DNA of 64,000 bases, taken from positions 5,120 through 69,119 of the forward strand of contig CAZRLO010000004.1 of NCBI GenBank assembly GCA_964600965.1, in the 5' to 3' direction. Shown in pieces: positions 34,887 through 43,252 of this stretch (positions are counted from its first letter, which is position 1; every line of letters starts with the position of its first letter). The DNA is from UBA5972 sp964600965 (lineage in GTDB: Bacteria > Pseudomonadota > Alphaproteobacteria > Rhodobacterales > Rhodobacteraceae). Position numbers and translations under genes: made by a program. The notes under the pieces are model-generated. The model worked only from the letters and a program-made list of their open reading frames with translations. It did not search any database and was not told the origin of the DNA.

Positions 34887-34901
34887 GAACAAAACGTGAT
34901 C
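34887..34901 (-). promoter_or_regulatory. candidate LexA (SOS) box of uvrA
   Basis: GAAC-AAAACGT-GATC matches the alphaproteobacterial LexA direct repeat GAAC-N7-GAAC at 7 of 8 defined bases. It lies 55-69 bp upstream of the uvrA ATG. Confidence 0.45.
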
Positions 34902-35138
34902 ATTCACAAGTCCTAACCGGATAGGTGATCGGGGAATTGCTGTTTATCAAGGGAGCCGATCGAATTCAGCCCCAATATTGGGTACGGCACCAGAATTCTT
35001 GCACGGCGAGGGTCGAGACGGTGGCACGAATTCCACGCCGGATGCGGCACGCGCGGGTCGTGAAATTCGTGGTGGTTAATGGTTTAAGAAATTGATGTAT
35101 CCTGATGATCGTCATCAATAAAAATGGCCGCCGTTAGA

Positions 35139-35157
35139 GTGACTAAAATATTTTAGT
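35139..35157. promoter_or_regulatory. palindromic motif copy 3
   Basis: GTG followed by the perfect 16-bp core ACTAAAATATTTTAGT; the right outer arm is GGA rather than the CAC of the 22-bp copy. It lies 310 bp upstream of uvrA and 92 bp beyond the transglycosylase stop codon. Confidence 0.65.
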
Positions 35158-35248
35158 GGATTTGTCGGACCCCCGAATTTCGTCCGCGAAAAACATTCGT
35201 GCGAAACCCGCCGAAACCATCGTTGAAAATCGTCGGAACCCCCGGGCG

Positions 35249-35791
35249 TTATCGCCCGAAAATCGTCAGAACATAGGCCTGGGTCTCGGCAAAGGGTGGG
35301 ACATCGTCATATTTTTCCACCGCTTCCGGCCCGGCGTTATACGCGGCGACGGCCAGTTTCCAGCTTCGGAAACGCAGGAACTGCTTTTTGAGGTAAAGCG
35401 CGCCGCCCTCCAGATTGGCCTTGGGATCGGTCGGGTCGACCCCCAGCCGTGCGGCGGTTTCGGGCATCAGTTGCGCCAGACCGATGGCCCCCTTGTGCGA
35501 CACCGCCCGTGGGTTCCAGTTGCTTTCCGCCTGTACCAGCCGCACGAACAGATCACGCGGCACGCCGAACTTGGCGGCGGCCTTTTCAGCCATGGGCAGG
35601 TAGACTCCGCGATAGGCGCCGGCATAGCGCGGGATGTGCCCGTTTTTGGGCAGCAACCGCTTTGAGCCCTCGTACTGCTTGGCAAGGCGCCCGTCCAACA
35701 GCTTTAGCTGCGCCTTTGACAGCCCCGAATGCGCCGGCTGCGCCAGGCTCACGGCCAACCCGGCCAAAACTGGTATTGTCGAAAATCGCAT
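35249..35791 (-). CDS. lytic transglycosylase (SLT domain)
   Basis: 180 residues. Sec signal peptide (RFSTIPVLAGLAVSLAQPA, cleavage near AHS). The SLT domain runs from about residue 70: FVRLVQAESNWNPRAVS with the catalytic glutamate, GAIGLAQLMPETAARLGV, then NLEGGALYLKKQFLRF, and WKLAVAAYNAGPEAVEKY. It cleaves murein glycan strands with 1,6-anhydro formation in the periplasm. ATG 35791 is chosen because it opens the signal peptide; upstream codons look non-coding. Divergent from ssb. Confidence 0.9.
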   Translation of the reverse strand: MRFSTIPVLAGLAVSLAQPAHSGLSKAQLKLLDGRLAKQYEGSKRLLPKNGHIPRYAGAYRGVYLPMAEKAAAKFGVPRDLFVRLVQAESNWNPRAVSHKGAIGLAQLMPETAARLGVDPTDPKANLEGGALYLKKQFLRFRSWKLAVAAYNAGPEAVEKYDDVPPFAETQAYVLTIFGR

Positions 35792-35828
35792 CCCACCACC
35801 AAAAAGCTCGGCACCGATCATACCAGAC

Positions 35829-35837
35829 TTATCCACA
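35829..35837 (+). promoter_or_regulatory. single DnaA-box match upstream of ssb
   Basis: TTATCCACA, an exact match to the consensus DnaA 9-mer, between the divergent transglycosylase and ssb starts. One such match is expected in roughly every second window of this size by chance, so it may be meaningless. Confidence 0.25.
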
Positions 35838-35943
35838 TTCGGGAGTCCCTGATTGTCTCTTGCGCGGAAATACACCTTTTCTTCATCTTTGCAGGGTGGT
35901 CTAACAATTGTGGTTAATTTTCGGATTCGGGCAGGAGGCCAGA

Positions 35944-36390
35944 ATGGCAGGATCGGTCAACAAAGTCATCATCGTCGGCAATCTGGGCCGCGACCCCGAG
36001 GTGCGGACGTTCCAGAATGGCGGCAAGGTCTGCAATCTGCGCATCGCCACGTCGGAAAAGTGGCGCGACAAGAATTCGGGGGAAAACCGCGAAAAGACCG
36101 AGTGGCATTCGGTTGCGATCTTTCAGGAAGGGCTGGTGCGCGTTGCCGAACAGTATCTGAAGAAGGGCTCGACGGTCTATATCGAGGGCAAGCTTCAGAC
36201 CCGCAAATGGCAGGATCAGTCGGGCAACGACCGCTACTCGACCGAGGTGGTCTTGCAGGGATTCGACGGCAAGATGGTGATGCTGGGCGGGCGCGGCGGT
36301 GGCGGCGAACAGGGCGGCTACGACGGCGGATCATCGGGTGGCTTCGAACCGGGGCCCTCGGCTGATATGGACGACGAAATTCCGTTCTGA
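35944..36390 (+). CDS. ssb: single-stranded DNA-binding protein
   Basis: 148 residues. The OB-fold spans about 1-110, starting AGSVNKVIIVGNLGRDPEVR, with EKTEWHSVAIFQEGLVRVA and YIEGKLQTRKWQDQSGNDRY. A Gly-rich linker follows, then the acidic tip MDDEIPF, which binds partner repair and replication proteins. AGGAGG 7 nt upstream fixes ATG 35944. Acts as a homotetramer on single-stranded DNA. The uvrA-ssb neighbourhood is common in proteobacteria. Confidence 0.97.
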   Translation: MAGSVNKVIIVGNLGRDPEVRTFQNGGKVCNLRIATSEKWRDKNSGENREKTEWHSVAIFQEGLVRVAEQYLKKGSTVYIEGKLQTRKWQDQSGNDRYSTEVVLQGFDGKMVMLGGRGGGGEQGGYDGGSSGGFEPGPSADMDDEIPF

Positions 36391-36587
36391 ATCTGATTTC
36401 AGGATTGGAATTGTTGTCGCGAAGTCCGGTAAGGCGAAGAATTTTCACGGAAAATATTCGGCCGCCGCTGGTGGTGGTCGTCAAATCGTTCGCGGATCGA
36501 ACACGTCGTTTGCGCCCACTGGCAAGCGCAATGGGTTTGGCCCGGAAATCTAGAATATCGTGAATATTTGCGCCGCAGGGCAAATTT

Positions 36588-36857
36588 CTAGTGAATTCGA
36601 AACTCTTTCGTCACATGGCGCCACTCGCCGGGTTTGATCATTTTCTGATGCACGAAGCGCACCGAATGCAGCGGCCCCTCGACCTTTTCATGCCAGAACT
36701 CGATGAACTCGAACAGGCGCGGATAATCCGGCGCGATGTCCATGTCCTGCCACACAAAGGTCTGCAGGATGCTTTGGTGATCGGGCATGCGATAAAACAT
36801 CTCGGCCGTGGTCAGGCCATAACCGTCCAGCATCCTTTCGAAATCTGATTTCTGCAT
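36588..36857 (-). CDS. Usg family protein
   Basis: 89 residues: MQKSDFERMLDGYGLTTAEM, then FYRMPDHQSILQTFVWQD, and YPRLFEFIEFWHEKVEGPLH leading into VRFVHQKMIKPGEWRHV. This is the small alphaproteobacterial Usg protein, named for its place upstream of trp genes in Caulobacter. The function is unknown. No trp genes are adjacent here. The length is normal. Confidence 0.88.
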   Translation of the reverse strand: MQKSDFERMLDGYGLTTAEMFYRMPDHQSILQTFVWQDMDIAPDYPRLFEFIEFWHEKVEGPLHSVRFVHQKMIKPGEWRHVTKEFRIH

Positions 36858-37171
36858 CTTGCGCCCCTTTCGTGGCCTTCAGCATGGCGCGGGAATACGG
36901 CCAAACGGTGGACACGGCCCGGGCCGGAGGGGCATGCCTGATTCTGCGGGCAAAGCCGCTGGTGTGCGGCGGATTTCCGGCCGCTTTGGCGATCCTGGCC
37001 CAAATACGCGGATGCGGGTTTGCCTGTTCATCAGGTTACGCGATAGTGCCTTGATTTCAAAATCTTTTATTGGTGAGAATTCCGGGCAAAATCCTCGTCC
37101 AAATTTGCTAATTGCCCACGGAATTGTTATACTGCGCGCAAAATCGGGCAACGACCGGAACGGGTGGGCAT
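36858..37171. promoter_or_regulatory. usg / gyrA divergent intergenic region
   Basis: 314 bp. AT-rich toward gyrA (37050-37140). It should contain promoters for both usg and gyrA. No specific binding motif or gene is recognised. Confidence 0.4.
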
Positions 37172-39895
37172 TTGAGCGACGAAACCGAGGATCAGGGCGG
37201 ATCGGCCCCTGAAGCACCGGGCTATGATGGCCCGTCGATCACCATCGAAAGCGAGATGAAGACCTCGTATCTCGACTACGCGATGAGCGTGATCGTCAGC
37301 CGCGCCATCCCCGATCTGCGCGACGGTCTGAAACCGGTGCACCGGCGCATTCTTTACGCGATGTACGAAAGCGGCAACGGCCACGACAAGCCCTACCGTA
37401 AATCGGCGCGGCCCGTGGGCGATACAATGGGCAAATACCACCCCCACGGCGACAGCGCGATCTATGACGCGCTGGTGCGCATGGCGCAGCCGTTTTCGAT
37501 GAGCCTGCCGCTGCTCGACGGACAGGGCAATTTCGGCTCGATGGACGGCGATAACCCGGCGGCCATGCGCTATACCGAGGTTCGGATGGACAAGCCGGCG
37601 GCCTCGCTTCTGGCGGATATCGAGAAGGATACCGTCGATTTTCTGGACAATTACGATGGCAAGGACCGCGAGCCGTCGGTCCTGCCGGCGCGGTTTCCAA
37701 ACATGCTGGTCAATGGTGCCGGCGGCATCGCGGTCGGCATGGCCACCAATATTCCACCGCATAATCTGGGCGAAGTGATCGATGCCACGCTGGCGCTGAT
37801 CGAAAACCCCGATCTGGATTCCGTCCAGCTCATGGCGCATGTGCCCGCGCCCGATTTTCCCACCGGCGGCCTGATCCTGGGCCGGACCGGCGCGCGCAAA
37901 GCCTATACCGAGGGGCGCGGCAGCGTGATCATCCGCGCGCGCACCCGCATCGAGGAAATCCGCAAGGACCGGTTCGCCATCATCATCGACGAAATCCCCT
38001 ATCAGGTGAACAAGGCGTCGATGATCGAAAAGATCGCCGAGGTGGCGCGGGACAAAAAGATCGAGGGCATTGCCCATGTCCAGGACGAAAGCGACCGCGT
38101 CGGCGTGCGCGTGGTGATCGAGCTCAAACGCGACGCGACGCCAGATGTCGTTCTGAACCAATTGTTCCGGTTCACGCCGATGCAGACTTCGTTCGGGTGC
38201 AACATGCTGGCCCTGAACGGCGGGCGGCCGGAGCAACTGGACCTGCGCAAATTCCTGAGCGCGTTCATCGATTTTCGCGAACAGGTCGTGTCCCGGCGGA
38301 CCGCCTTCGAACTGCGCCGCGCGCGCGAACGCAGTCATATCCTGTGTGGCCTTGCGGTGGCGGTGTCGAACGTGGACGAGGTGGTCGCCCTGATCCGGCA
38401 ATCCAACGATCCGGCCCAGGCCCGCGAACGCCTGATGTCGCGGCGCTGGCCCGCGGGCGACATCGTGGATTTCATCCGCCTGATCGACGACCCCAGCCAT
38501 GTCGTGAACGAGGATGGCACCTATAATCTGAGCGAGATTCAGGCCCGCGCCATCCTCGATTTGCGTCTGCAGCGCCTGACAGCCCTTGGCGTCAAGGAGG
38601 TCACCGACGAATTGCAGGAACTGGCCGGAAAAATCACCGACTACCTGTCGATCCTGCGTTCGCGCGAACGCATTCAGGCCATCATCGCGGACGAATTGCA
38701 CGACGTGCGCGAACAATTCGCGGTGCCGCGCCGCTCGGAGATCACCGAATATGTCGGCGATCTGGAAGACGAAGACCTGATCGAACGCGAGGACATGGTG
38801 GTGACCGTCACCCATTCGGGGTACATCAAGCGCACCAACCTGGCCGATTACCGCGCCCAGAAACGCGGCGGCAAGGGGTTGCAGGGCATGGCAACCAAGG
38901 ACGAGGATTTCGTCACCAACCTGTTTGTCGCCAACACCCACACGCCGCTGCTGTTCTTTACGACCGATGGCATGGTCTACAAGCTCAAGACCTGGCGCCT
39001 GCCGCCGGGCGGGCGCAACGCGCGGGGCAAGGCGATCATCAACATCCTGCCGATCCCCCAGGGTGTTTCCATCGCCGCGATCATGCCGGTCGACGCGCCC
39101 GAGGCCGATTGGGACGACCTGCACATCGTTTTCGCCACCTCGACCGGCGAGGTGCGCCGCAACGCGCTTGGCGATTTCACCAACGTGATGAAGAACGGCA
39201 AGATCGCGATGAAACTGCCCGCCGATACCACCATCGTGAACGTGCGCATCGCCACTGAAATGGACGATTTCCTGCTGACGACCACGCTGGGCAAGGTGAT
39301 CCGGTTCCCGGTGACCGATGTACGGGTCTTCAAGGGGCGCGATTCAATCGGTGTGCGCGGCATCAGGCTGGCCGCCGGGGATCACGTCGTTTCAATGGCG
39401 GTTATCCTGCATGTCGAGGCGACGCCGGGCGAAAGGGCCGAATATTTCCGGATGCGCCGGGCGATCACCGGGGACGAGGCCGGCGAGATCGAGGAAAGCA
39501 GCACCGACGAGACCCTGAACCAGCAGCGCTATGCCGAACTTTCCGCACTCGAACAATGGATCCTGACGCTGACTTCGGGCGGGTTCGGCAAACGTTCCTC
39601 GGCCCATGAATACCGGGTTGCCGGGCGGGGCGGCCAGGGCATTGCCGCGGCCGATCTGGGGCGGCGGGGCGACAGCATTGTTGCGTCCTTCACCGTCGAG
39701 GATGACGACCAGATCATGCTGGCAACCTCGACCGGGCAATCGATCCGCTGTCCGGTATCGGGCATCTCGCGCCAGGGGCGCACGTCGTCGGGGGTCAAGG
39801 TGTTTGACACGTCCGAAGGCGAAAGCGTGGTCTCGGTCGCGTGGATCGCCGAACAGGGCGAGGACGAACCGGACGAGGCCTCGGCACCGCAATAG
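37172..39895 (+). CDS. gyrA: DNA gyrase subunit A
   Basis: 907 residues from a TTG start at 37172 (SDETEDQGGSAPE...), which fits family N-termini better than the 20-residue longer alternative from 37112. The gene encodes the DNA cleavage-reunion subunit of gyrase. SYLDYAMSVIVSRAIPDLRD, the quinolone-resistance region HPHGDSAIYDA with Ser95 and Asp99 (E. coli 83 and 87) unchanged, and the catalytic Tyr134 in AAMRYTEVRM are all present. The GyrA box QKRGGKG separates it from ParC. C-terminal beta-pinwheel repeats follow. The sensitive residues suggest no target-site quinolone resistance. Confidence 0.96.
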   Translation: MSDETEDQGGSAPEAPGYDGPSITIESEMKTSYLDYAMSVIVSRAIPDLRDGLKPVHRRILYAMYESGNGHDKPYRKSARPVGDTMGKYHPHGDSAIYDALVRMAQPFSMSLPLLDGQGNFGSMDGDNPAAMRYTEVRMDKPAASLLADIEKDTVDFLDNYDGKDREPSVLPARFPNMLVNGAGGIAVGMATNIPPHNLGEVIDATLALIENPDLDSVQLMAHVPAPDFPTGGLILGRTGARKAYTEGRGSVIIRARTRIEEIRKDRFAIIIDEIPYQVNKASMIEKIAEVARDKKIEGIAHVQDESDRVGVRVVIELKRDATPDVVLNQLFRFTPMQTSFGCNMLALNGGRPEQLDLRKFLSAFIDFREQVVSRRTAFELRRARERSHILCGLAVAVSNVDEVVALIRQSNDPAQARERLMSRRWPAGDIVDFIRLIDDPSHVVNEDGTYNLSEIQARAILDLRLQRLTALGVKEVTDELQELAGKITDYLSILRSRERIQAIIADELHDVREQFAVPRRSEITEYVGDLEDEDLIEREDMVVTVTHSGYIKRTNLADYRAQKRGGKGLQGMATKDEDFVTNLFVANTHTPLLFFTTDGMVYKLKTWRLPPGGRNARGKAIINILPIPQGVSIAAIMPVDAPEADWDDLHIVFATSTGEVRRNALGDFTNVMKNGKIAMKLPADTTIVNVRIATEMDDFLLTTTLGKVIRFPVTDVRVFKGRDSIGVRGIRLAAGDHVVSMAVILHVEATPGERAEYFRMRRAITGDEAGEIEESSTDETLNQQRYAELSALEQWILTLTSGGFGKRSSAHEYRVAGRGGQGIAAADLGRRGDSIVASFTVEDDDQIMLATSTGQSIRCPVSGISRQGRTSSGVKVFDTSEGESVVSVAWIAEQGEDEPDEASAPQ

Positions 39896-40028
39896 CTCGA
39901 ATTGTTTCTATGTAAGCAACAATCCTTCAGCCGCTGTTAATCCTCGCCTGCTGAACTGGGGGGTGCCGTCGGGAACATATCCGGCGACTGGAATTCCCTG
40001 CGGGGAAGTGGCAATCACGAGGAAAACC

Positions 40029-40472
40029 ATGAAGTTCTTACAATCCTATGCACATACCGGCGGACGCATCCTGCTTTCGCTCATCTTTCTTTCGGCGGGT
40101 CTGATCAAGCTTCAGGATCCGGCGGCCTTTGTTGCGGTTCTGGAAGGCGTGGGTCTGCCCGGCATGGCGGCCTATGCAGTGATCGCGGTTGAAATAATCG
40201 GTGGCGGCATGATTCTGATCGGCTATCAGACCAGAAATGCCGCCATCACGCTTGGATGCCTCTATCTGGCGGGCATGGTGCTTTTGAACCTGCGGATCGG
40301 CAGTCAGGACGAGATCATGCAATTTGTCCAGAAAATCGGTCTGGCGGGCGGATTCCTGATCCTGTTCGCCCAGGGCGCGGGCAGGATGTCGATGGATGCT
40401 CTGGCCGAGCCGGCCCCGCGGCGTCCCGCACCACCCAAGCCGCCCAAACCGGCCAAACCGGCCGTCGCCTGA
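40029..40472 (+). CDS. DoxX family membrane protein (first of a tandem pair)
   Basis: 147 residues with four membrane segments. GGRILLSLIFLSAGLIKLQD is the DoxX N-terminal signature; AVEIIGGGMILIGYQTRNAA and AITLGCLYLAGMVLLNLR follow. It ends in a Pro/Lys-rich tail (PPKPPKPAKPAVA). The function is unsettled; relatives are linked to thiosulfate oxidation, oxidative stress or membrane redox complexes. It is followed 194 bp later by a second DoxX protein of the same architecture. Confidence 0.88.
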   Translation: MKFLQSYAHTGGRILLSLIFLSAGLIKLQDPAAFVAVLEGVGLPGMAAYAVIAVEIIGGGMILIGYQTRNAAITLGCLYLAGMVLLNLRIGSQDEIMQFVQKIGLAGGFLILFAQGAGRMSMDALAEPAPRRPAPPKPPKPAKPAVA

Positions 40473-40666
40473 ATTCGGCGCAATCGGGCATTCTTCCCGC
40501 GGCCCATCGCGGTCGCGGGAAAGATTTCAGGTCGAAACTGCGTCCGAATTTACCCAAATCTTTCCCAACTTATGCCCGAATTCACGCCGATTCTGGTTTG
40601 AATCGACGATCGGGTTTTCAGACGGGGGCCTAACTGTCAGCAGCGAGCACAGGAAAGGGCCGCCCG

Positions 40667-41140
40667 ATGAATGCGACGAAACAACAAGTCCGAATGCAGG
40701 AATATGCGCATGCCGCCGCGCGGATGCTGATTGCCTCGTATTTCATGGCCAAGGCGATCGGCCTGATCATCGACCCGACCGGGATGGAACAATTCCTGTC
40801 GGTCAGCGCGGTGCCCGACTATCTGAAATTGCCAAACGCGGGCTTCGAACTGGTCGCGGCGATCGCGATCCTGGTCGGGTTTCAGACCCGCACCGCCGCC
40901 GCGTTGCTGGCGCTTTATCTGTTCTGGTCGAGCTTTATCCTCAACTACCGTCCGGGCGATCCTTATCTGATCGGCGCGTTCTGGCGCGATCTTGCGATGA
41001 TCGGCGGCCTCTTGCTGCTGGTTTCGCATGGCCGTGGCCGCTATGCGCTGGACAACTGGTTCCAGCGTCGCCGCGACGCGCGCGACACCGGCGAAGACGC
41101 GACACCGCCCCGGGACGACCTTGAAGCCCAGCAAGCCTGA
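40667..41140 (+). CDS. DoxX family membrane protein (second of a tandem pair)
   Basis: 157 residues with four membrane segments. AHAAARMLIASYFMAKAIGL corresponds to the N-terminal signature of its neighbour, ELVAAIAILVGFQTRTAAAL to its GYQTRNAA block, and YLFWSSFILNYRPGDPY to the third helix. The hydrophilic C-terminus (RRRDARDTGEDATPP) is cytoplasmic. The pair probably arose by duplication. An intrinsic terminator follows 20 nt after the stop. Confidence 0.88.
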   Translation: MNATKQQVRMQEYAHAAARMLIASYFMAKAIGLIIDPTGMEQFLSVSAVPDYLKLPNAGFELVAAIAILVGFQTRTAAALLALYLFWSSFILNYRPGDPYLIGAFWRDLAMIGGLLLLVSHGRGRYALDNWFQRRRDARDTGEDATPPRDDLEAQQA

Positions 41141-41161
41141 GCGACGGAAATTCGATGGATC

Positions 41162-41190
41162 GGCCCCCCGGCGCGGGGGCCTTTTCTTTT
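41162..41190 (+). terminator. intrinsic terminator after doxX pair
   Basis: GGCCCCC (41162-41168) pairs with GGGGGCC (41175-41181), followed by TTTTCTTTT to 41190. Plus-strand orientation. Confidence 0.85.
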
Positions 41191-41216
41191 GGGCCCAAAC
41201 GCCATAAATCGCCGCC

Positions 41217-42584
41217 ATGAGCAAACCGATTCACATCGTCGGCGGCGGCATGGCCGGATGCGAGGCCGCGTGGCAGGCCGTGCAACATGGCGCGGCGGTC
41301 GTGCTGCATGAAATGCGCCCCGCCAAAAAGACCTTTGCCCACCAGACCGGCGAGCTGGCCGAAATGGTGTGCTCCAATTCCTTCCGCTCGGACGATCACA
41401 CCGCCAACGCGGTCGGCCTGTTGCACTGGGAAATGCGCGAGGCTGGCAGCCTGATCATGGAAATGGCCGACACCCACGCCCTGCCCGCCGGCAGTGCCCT
41501 GGCGGTCGACCGCGAAAACTTTGCCCGCGCGGTCAGCGACCGGCTGAAATCGCACCCCGGCGTTACCGTCCGCGAGGGTGAAATCACCGAACTTCCCGGC
41601 GCCGAGCAGGGCCAGACCATCGTCGCGACCGGGCCCCTGACATCGGATGCCCTGAGCCAGGCGATTCAGCGCACCACCGGCCAGGAAAGGCTGGCGTTCT
41701 TTGACGCGATTGCCCCGATTGTGCATGCCGACAGCGTGGACATGTCCAAGGCCTGGTTCCAGTCGCGATACGACAAGGGCGATACCGAGGCCGAGCGCCG
41801 CGCCTATCTGAACTGCCCGATGGACCGCGCGGATTACGAGGCATTCATCGACGCGCTGCTGGCCGCCGACAAGACCGAATTTCGCGACGGCGAGACCGAC
41901 ACCCCCTATTTCGAAGGCTGCCTGCCGATCGAGGTGATGGCCGCGCGTGGGCGGGAAACGCTGCGCTTTGGGCCGATGAAGCCGGTCGGCCTGACCAACG
42001 CCAACGATCCCGCCACCAAGCCATATGCCGTGGTCCAGCTTCGGCGCGACAACGCACTGGGAACGCTTTTGAACATCGTCGGCTTTCAGACCAAGATGAA
42101 ATACGGGGCCCAGATCGAGGTTTTTCGCCGCATTCCGGGGCTTGCGCAGGCCGAATTCGCGCGGCTTGGCGGTATTCACCGCAACACGTTCCTGCAATCG
42201 CCGCTGTTGCTCGATGCGCAGCTCCGCCTGAAAACCGCGCCCCATATCCGGTTTGCCGGACAAATCACCGGGGTCGAAGGCTATGTCGAAAGCGCGGCGA
42301 TGGGGTTGCTTGCGGGGCGAATGGCCGTGGCCTCGGCGCGGGGCCGCGATCTGCCGCCACCGGTCAACGAGACGGCTTCGGGCGCGCTGGTCCACCATAT
42401 CACCGGCGGTGCCGACGCCAGCCGGTTCCAGCCCATGAACGTGAATTTCGGCCTGTTCCCCCCGCTTGGCGACGCACGCTCGGGGCGGCGCGCGCGAAAA
42501 GACCGCTACCGCGCCTATTGTGACCGGGCCAAGGACGCGTGGCACGGCTGGCTCGGGGCGCAATCGGACCTCTGGAAGTCCTGA
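41217..42584 (+). CDS. trmFO: methylenetetrahydrofolate-tRNA-(uracil54-C5)-methyltransferase
   Basis: 455 residues. A folate/FAD-dependent enzyme making ribothymidine at position 54 of tRNA. HIVGGGMAGCEAAWQAVQHG is the FAD-binding N-terminus; ELAEMVCSNSFRSDDHTANA contains the conserved cysteine. GCLPIEVMAARGRETLRFGP, then MKPVGLTNA, is the central signature, and FAGQITGVEGYVESAAMGLL the C-terminal FAD region. The protein is complete. It is the first gene of a plus-strand run with the methyltransferase and gluQRS. Confidence 0.95.
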   Translation: MSKPIHIVGGGMAGCEAAWQAVQHGAAVVLHEMRPAKKTFAHQTGELAEMVCSNSFRSDDHTANAVGLLHWEMREAGSLIMEMADTHALPAGSALAVDRENFARAVSDRLKSHPGVTVREGEITELPGAEQGQTIVATGPLTSDALSQAIQRTTGQERLAFFDAIAPIVHADSVDMSKAWFQSRYDKGDTEAERRAYLNCPMDRADYEAFIDALLAADKTEFRDGETDTPYFEGCLPIEVMAARGRETLRFGPMKPVGLTNANDPATKPYAVVQLRRDNALGTLLNIVGFQTKMKYGAQIEVFRRIPGLAQAEFARLGGIHRNTFLQSPLLLDAQLRLKTAPHIRFAGQITGVEGYVESAAMGLLAGRMAVASARGRDLPPPVNETASGALVHHITGGADASRFQPMNVNFGLFPPLGDARSGRRARKDRYRAYCDRAKDAWHGWLGAQSDLWKS

Positions 42585-42628
42585 GCATGGCTTGTTAACC
42601 TGATCCGGCACTTGCCGGGGGGGAATTG

Positions 42629-43252
42629 ATGACCGATCAACAGGGATTTTTGCAAAGCGCGTACCGGGCCGTCAGCCCGGACGAAACCCGGGAATTCTAT
42701 CAGGACTGGGCCAGAACCTACGACGACGAGGTGCGCGAAAACGGCTATATCACGCCAAGCCGTTGCGCGGCAGCCCTGGCGGAACTGGTGCCGGACAAGG
42801 CGGCACCTGTGCTGGACATCGGCTGTGGCACCGGGCTGTCGGGGCTGGCGCTGCGCGATGCCGGGTTCCGCGTCATGGATGGCAGCGATCTGAGCCCGGA
42901 AATGTTGAAGGGTGCGGCGGCCCACAAGGAACTCTACCGCAAATTATGGGAAGTCGATCTCAAGAACCCGTTTCCATTCGCGCCGGCAACCTATCAGAAC
43001 GCTGCTGCGATGGGTGTTCTGGCCACCAGCCACGCGCCCGCCGGCACCATCGACGAAATCCTCGCAATTCTTCCGGCGGGCGGCATGTTCGTCTTTTCCC
43101 TGAACGATCACACGCTGAAAGACCCGGAATACGAGGCGCGGATCAACGAGAATGTGGATGCCGGGCGCGCGGCGGTCCGTTTTCGCGAACACGGGCCGCA
43201 TCTGCCAGGGATCGGCATGCAAAGCCGGGTCTACGTGCTGCAGAAACGCTGA
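42629..43252 (+). CDS. SAM-dependent class I methyltransferase
   Basis: 207 residues. VLDIGCGTGLSGLALRDAGF is motif I for S-adenosylmethionine binding, and MDGSDLSPEMLKGAA is motif II. The N-terminal QSAYRAVSPDETREFYQDWA, then RTYDDEV, matches small UbiE/Williams-Beuren-type methyltransferases. The substrate is unknown. Start ATG 42629 follows GGGGGGAATTG. It abuts gluQRS directly (TGA then ATG), so the two are probably co-transcribed. Confidence 0.85.
   Translation: MTDQQGFLQSAYRAVSPDETREFYQDWARTYDDEVRENGYITPSRCAAALAELVPDKAAPVLDIGCGTGLSGLALRDAGFRVMDGSDLSPEMLKGAAAHKELYRKLWEVDLKNPFPFAPATYQNAAAMGVLATSHAPAGTIDEILAILPAGGMFVFSLNDHTLKDPEYEARINENVDAGRAAVRFREHGPHLPGIGMQSRVYVLQKR

Larger units (their letters stand above)
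34833..35248. promoter_or_regulatory. uvrA upstream region
   Basis: 416 bp between the uvrA start and the 3' end of the lytic transglycosylase gene. It contains a near-LexA box (34887-34901), an inverted repeat TGATGA-TCG-TCATCA (35103-35117) and the third palindrome copy (35139-35157). No gene is seen. Confidence 0.5.

Noticed and set aside
35829..35837. Replication origin marked by a DnaA box
   Set aside because: A single 9-mer match with no cluster of boxes, no AT-rich unwinding element next to it and no dnaA, hemE or parAB nearby.
37127..39124. Minus-strand open frame of about 665 codons opposite gyrA
   Set aside because: Antisense shadow of gyrA with His/Ala/Arg-rich composition and no recognisable domain.
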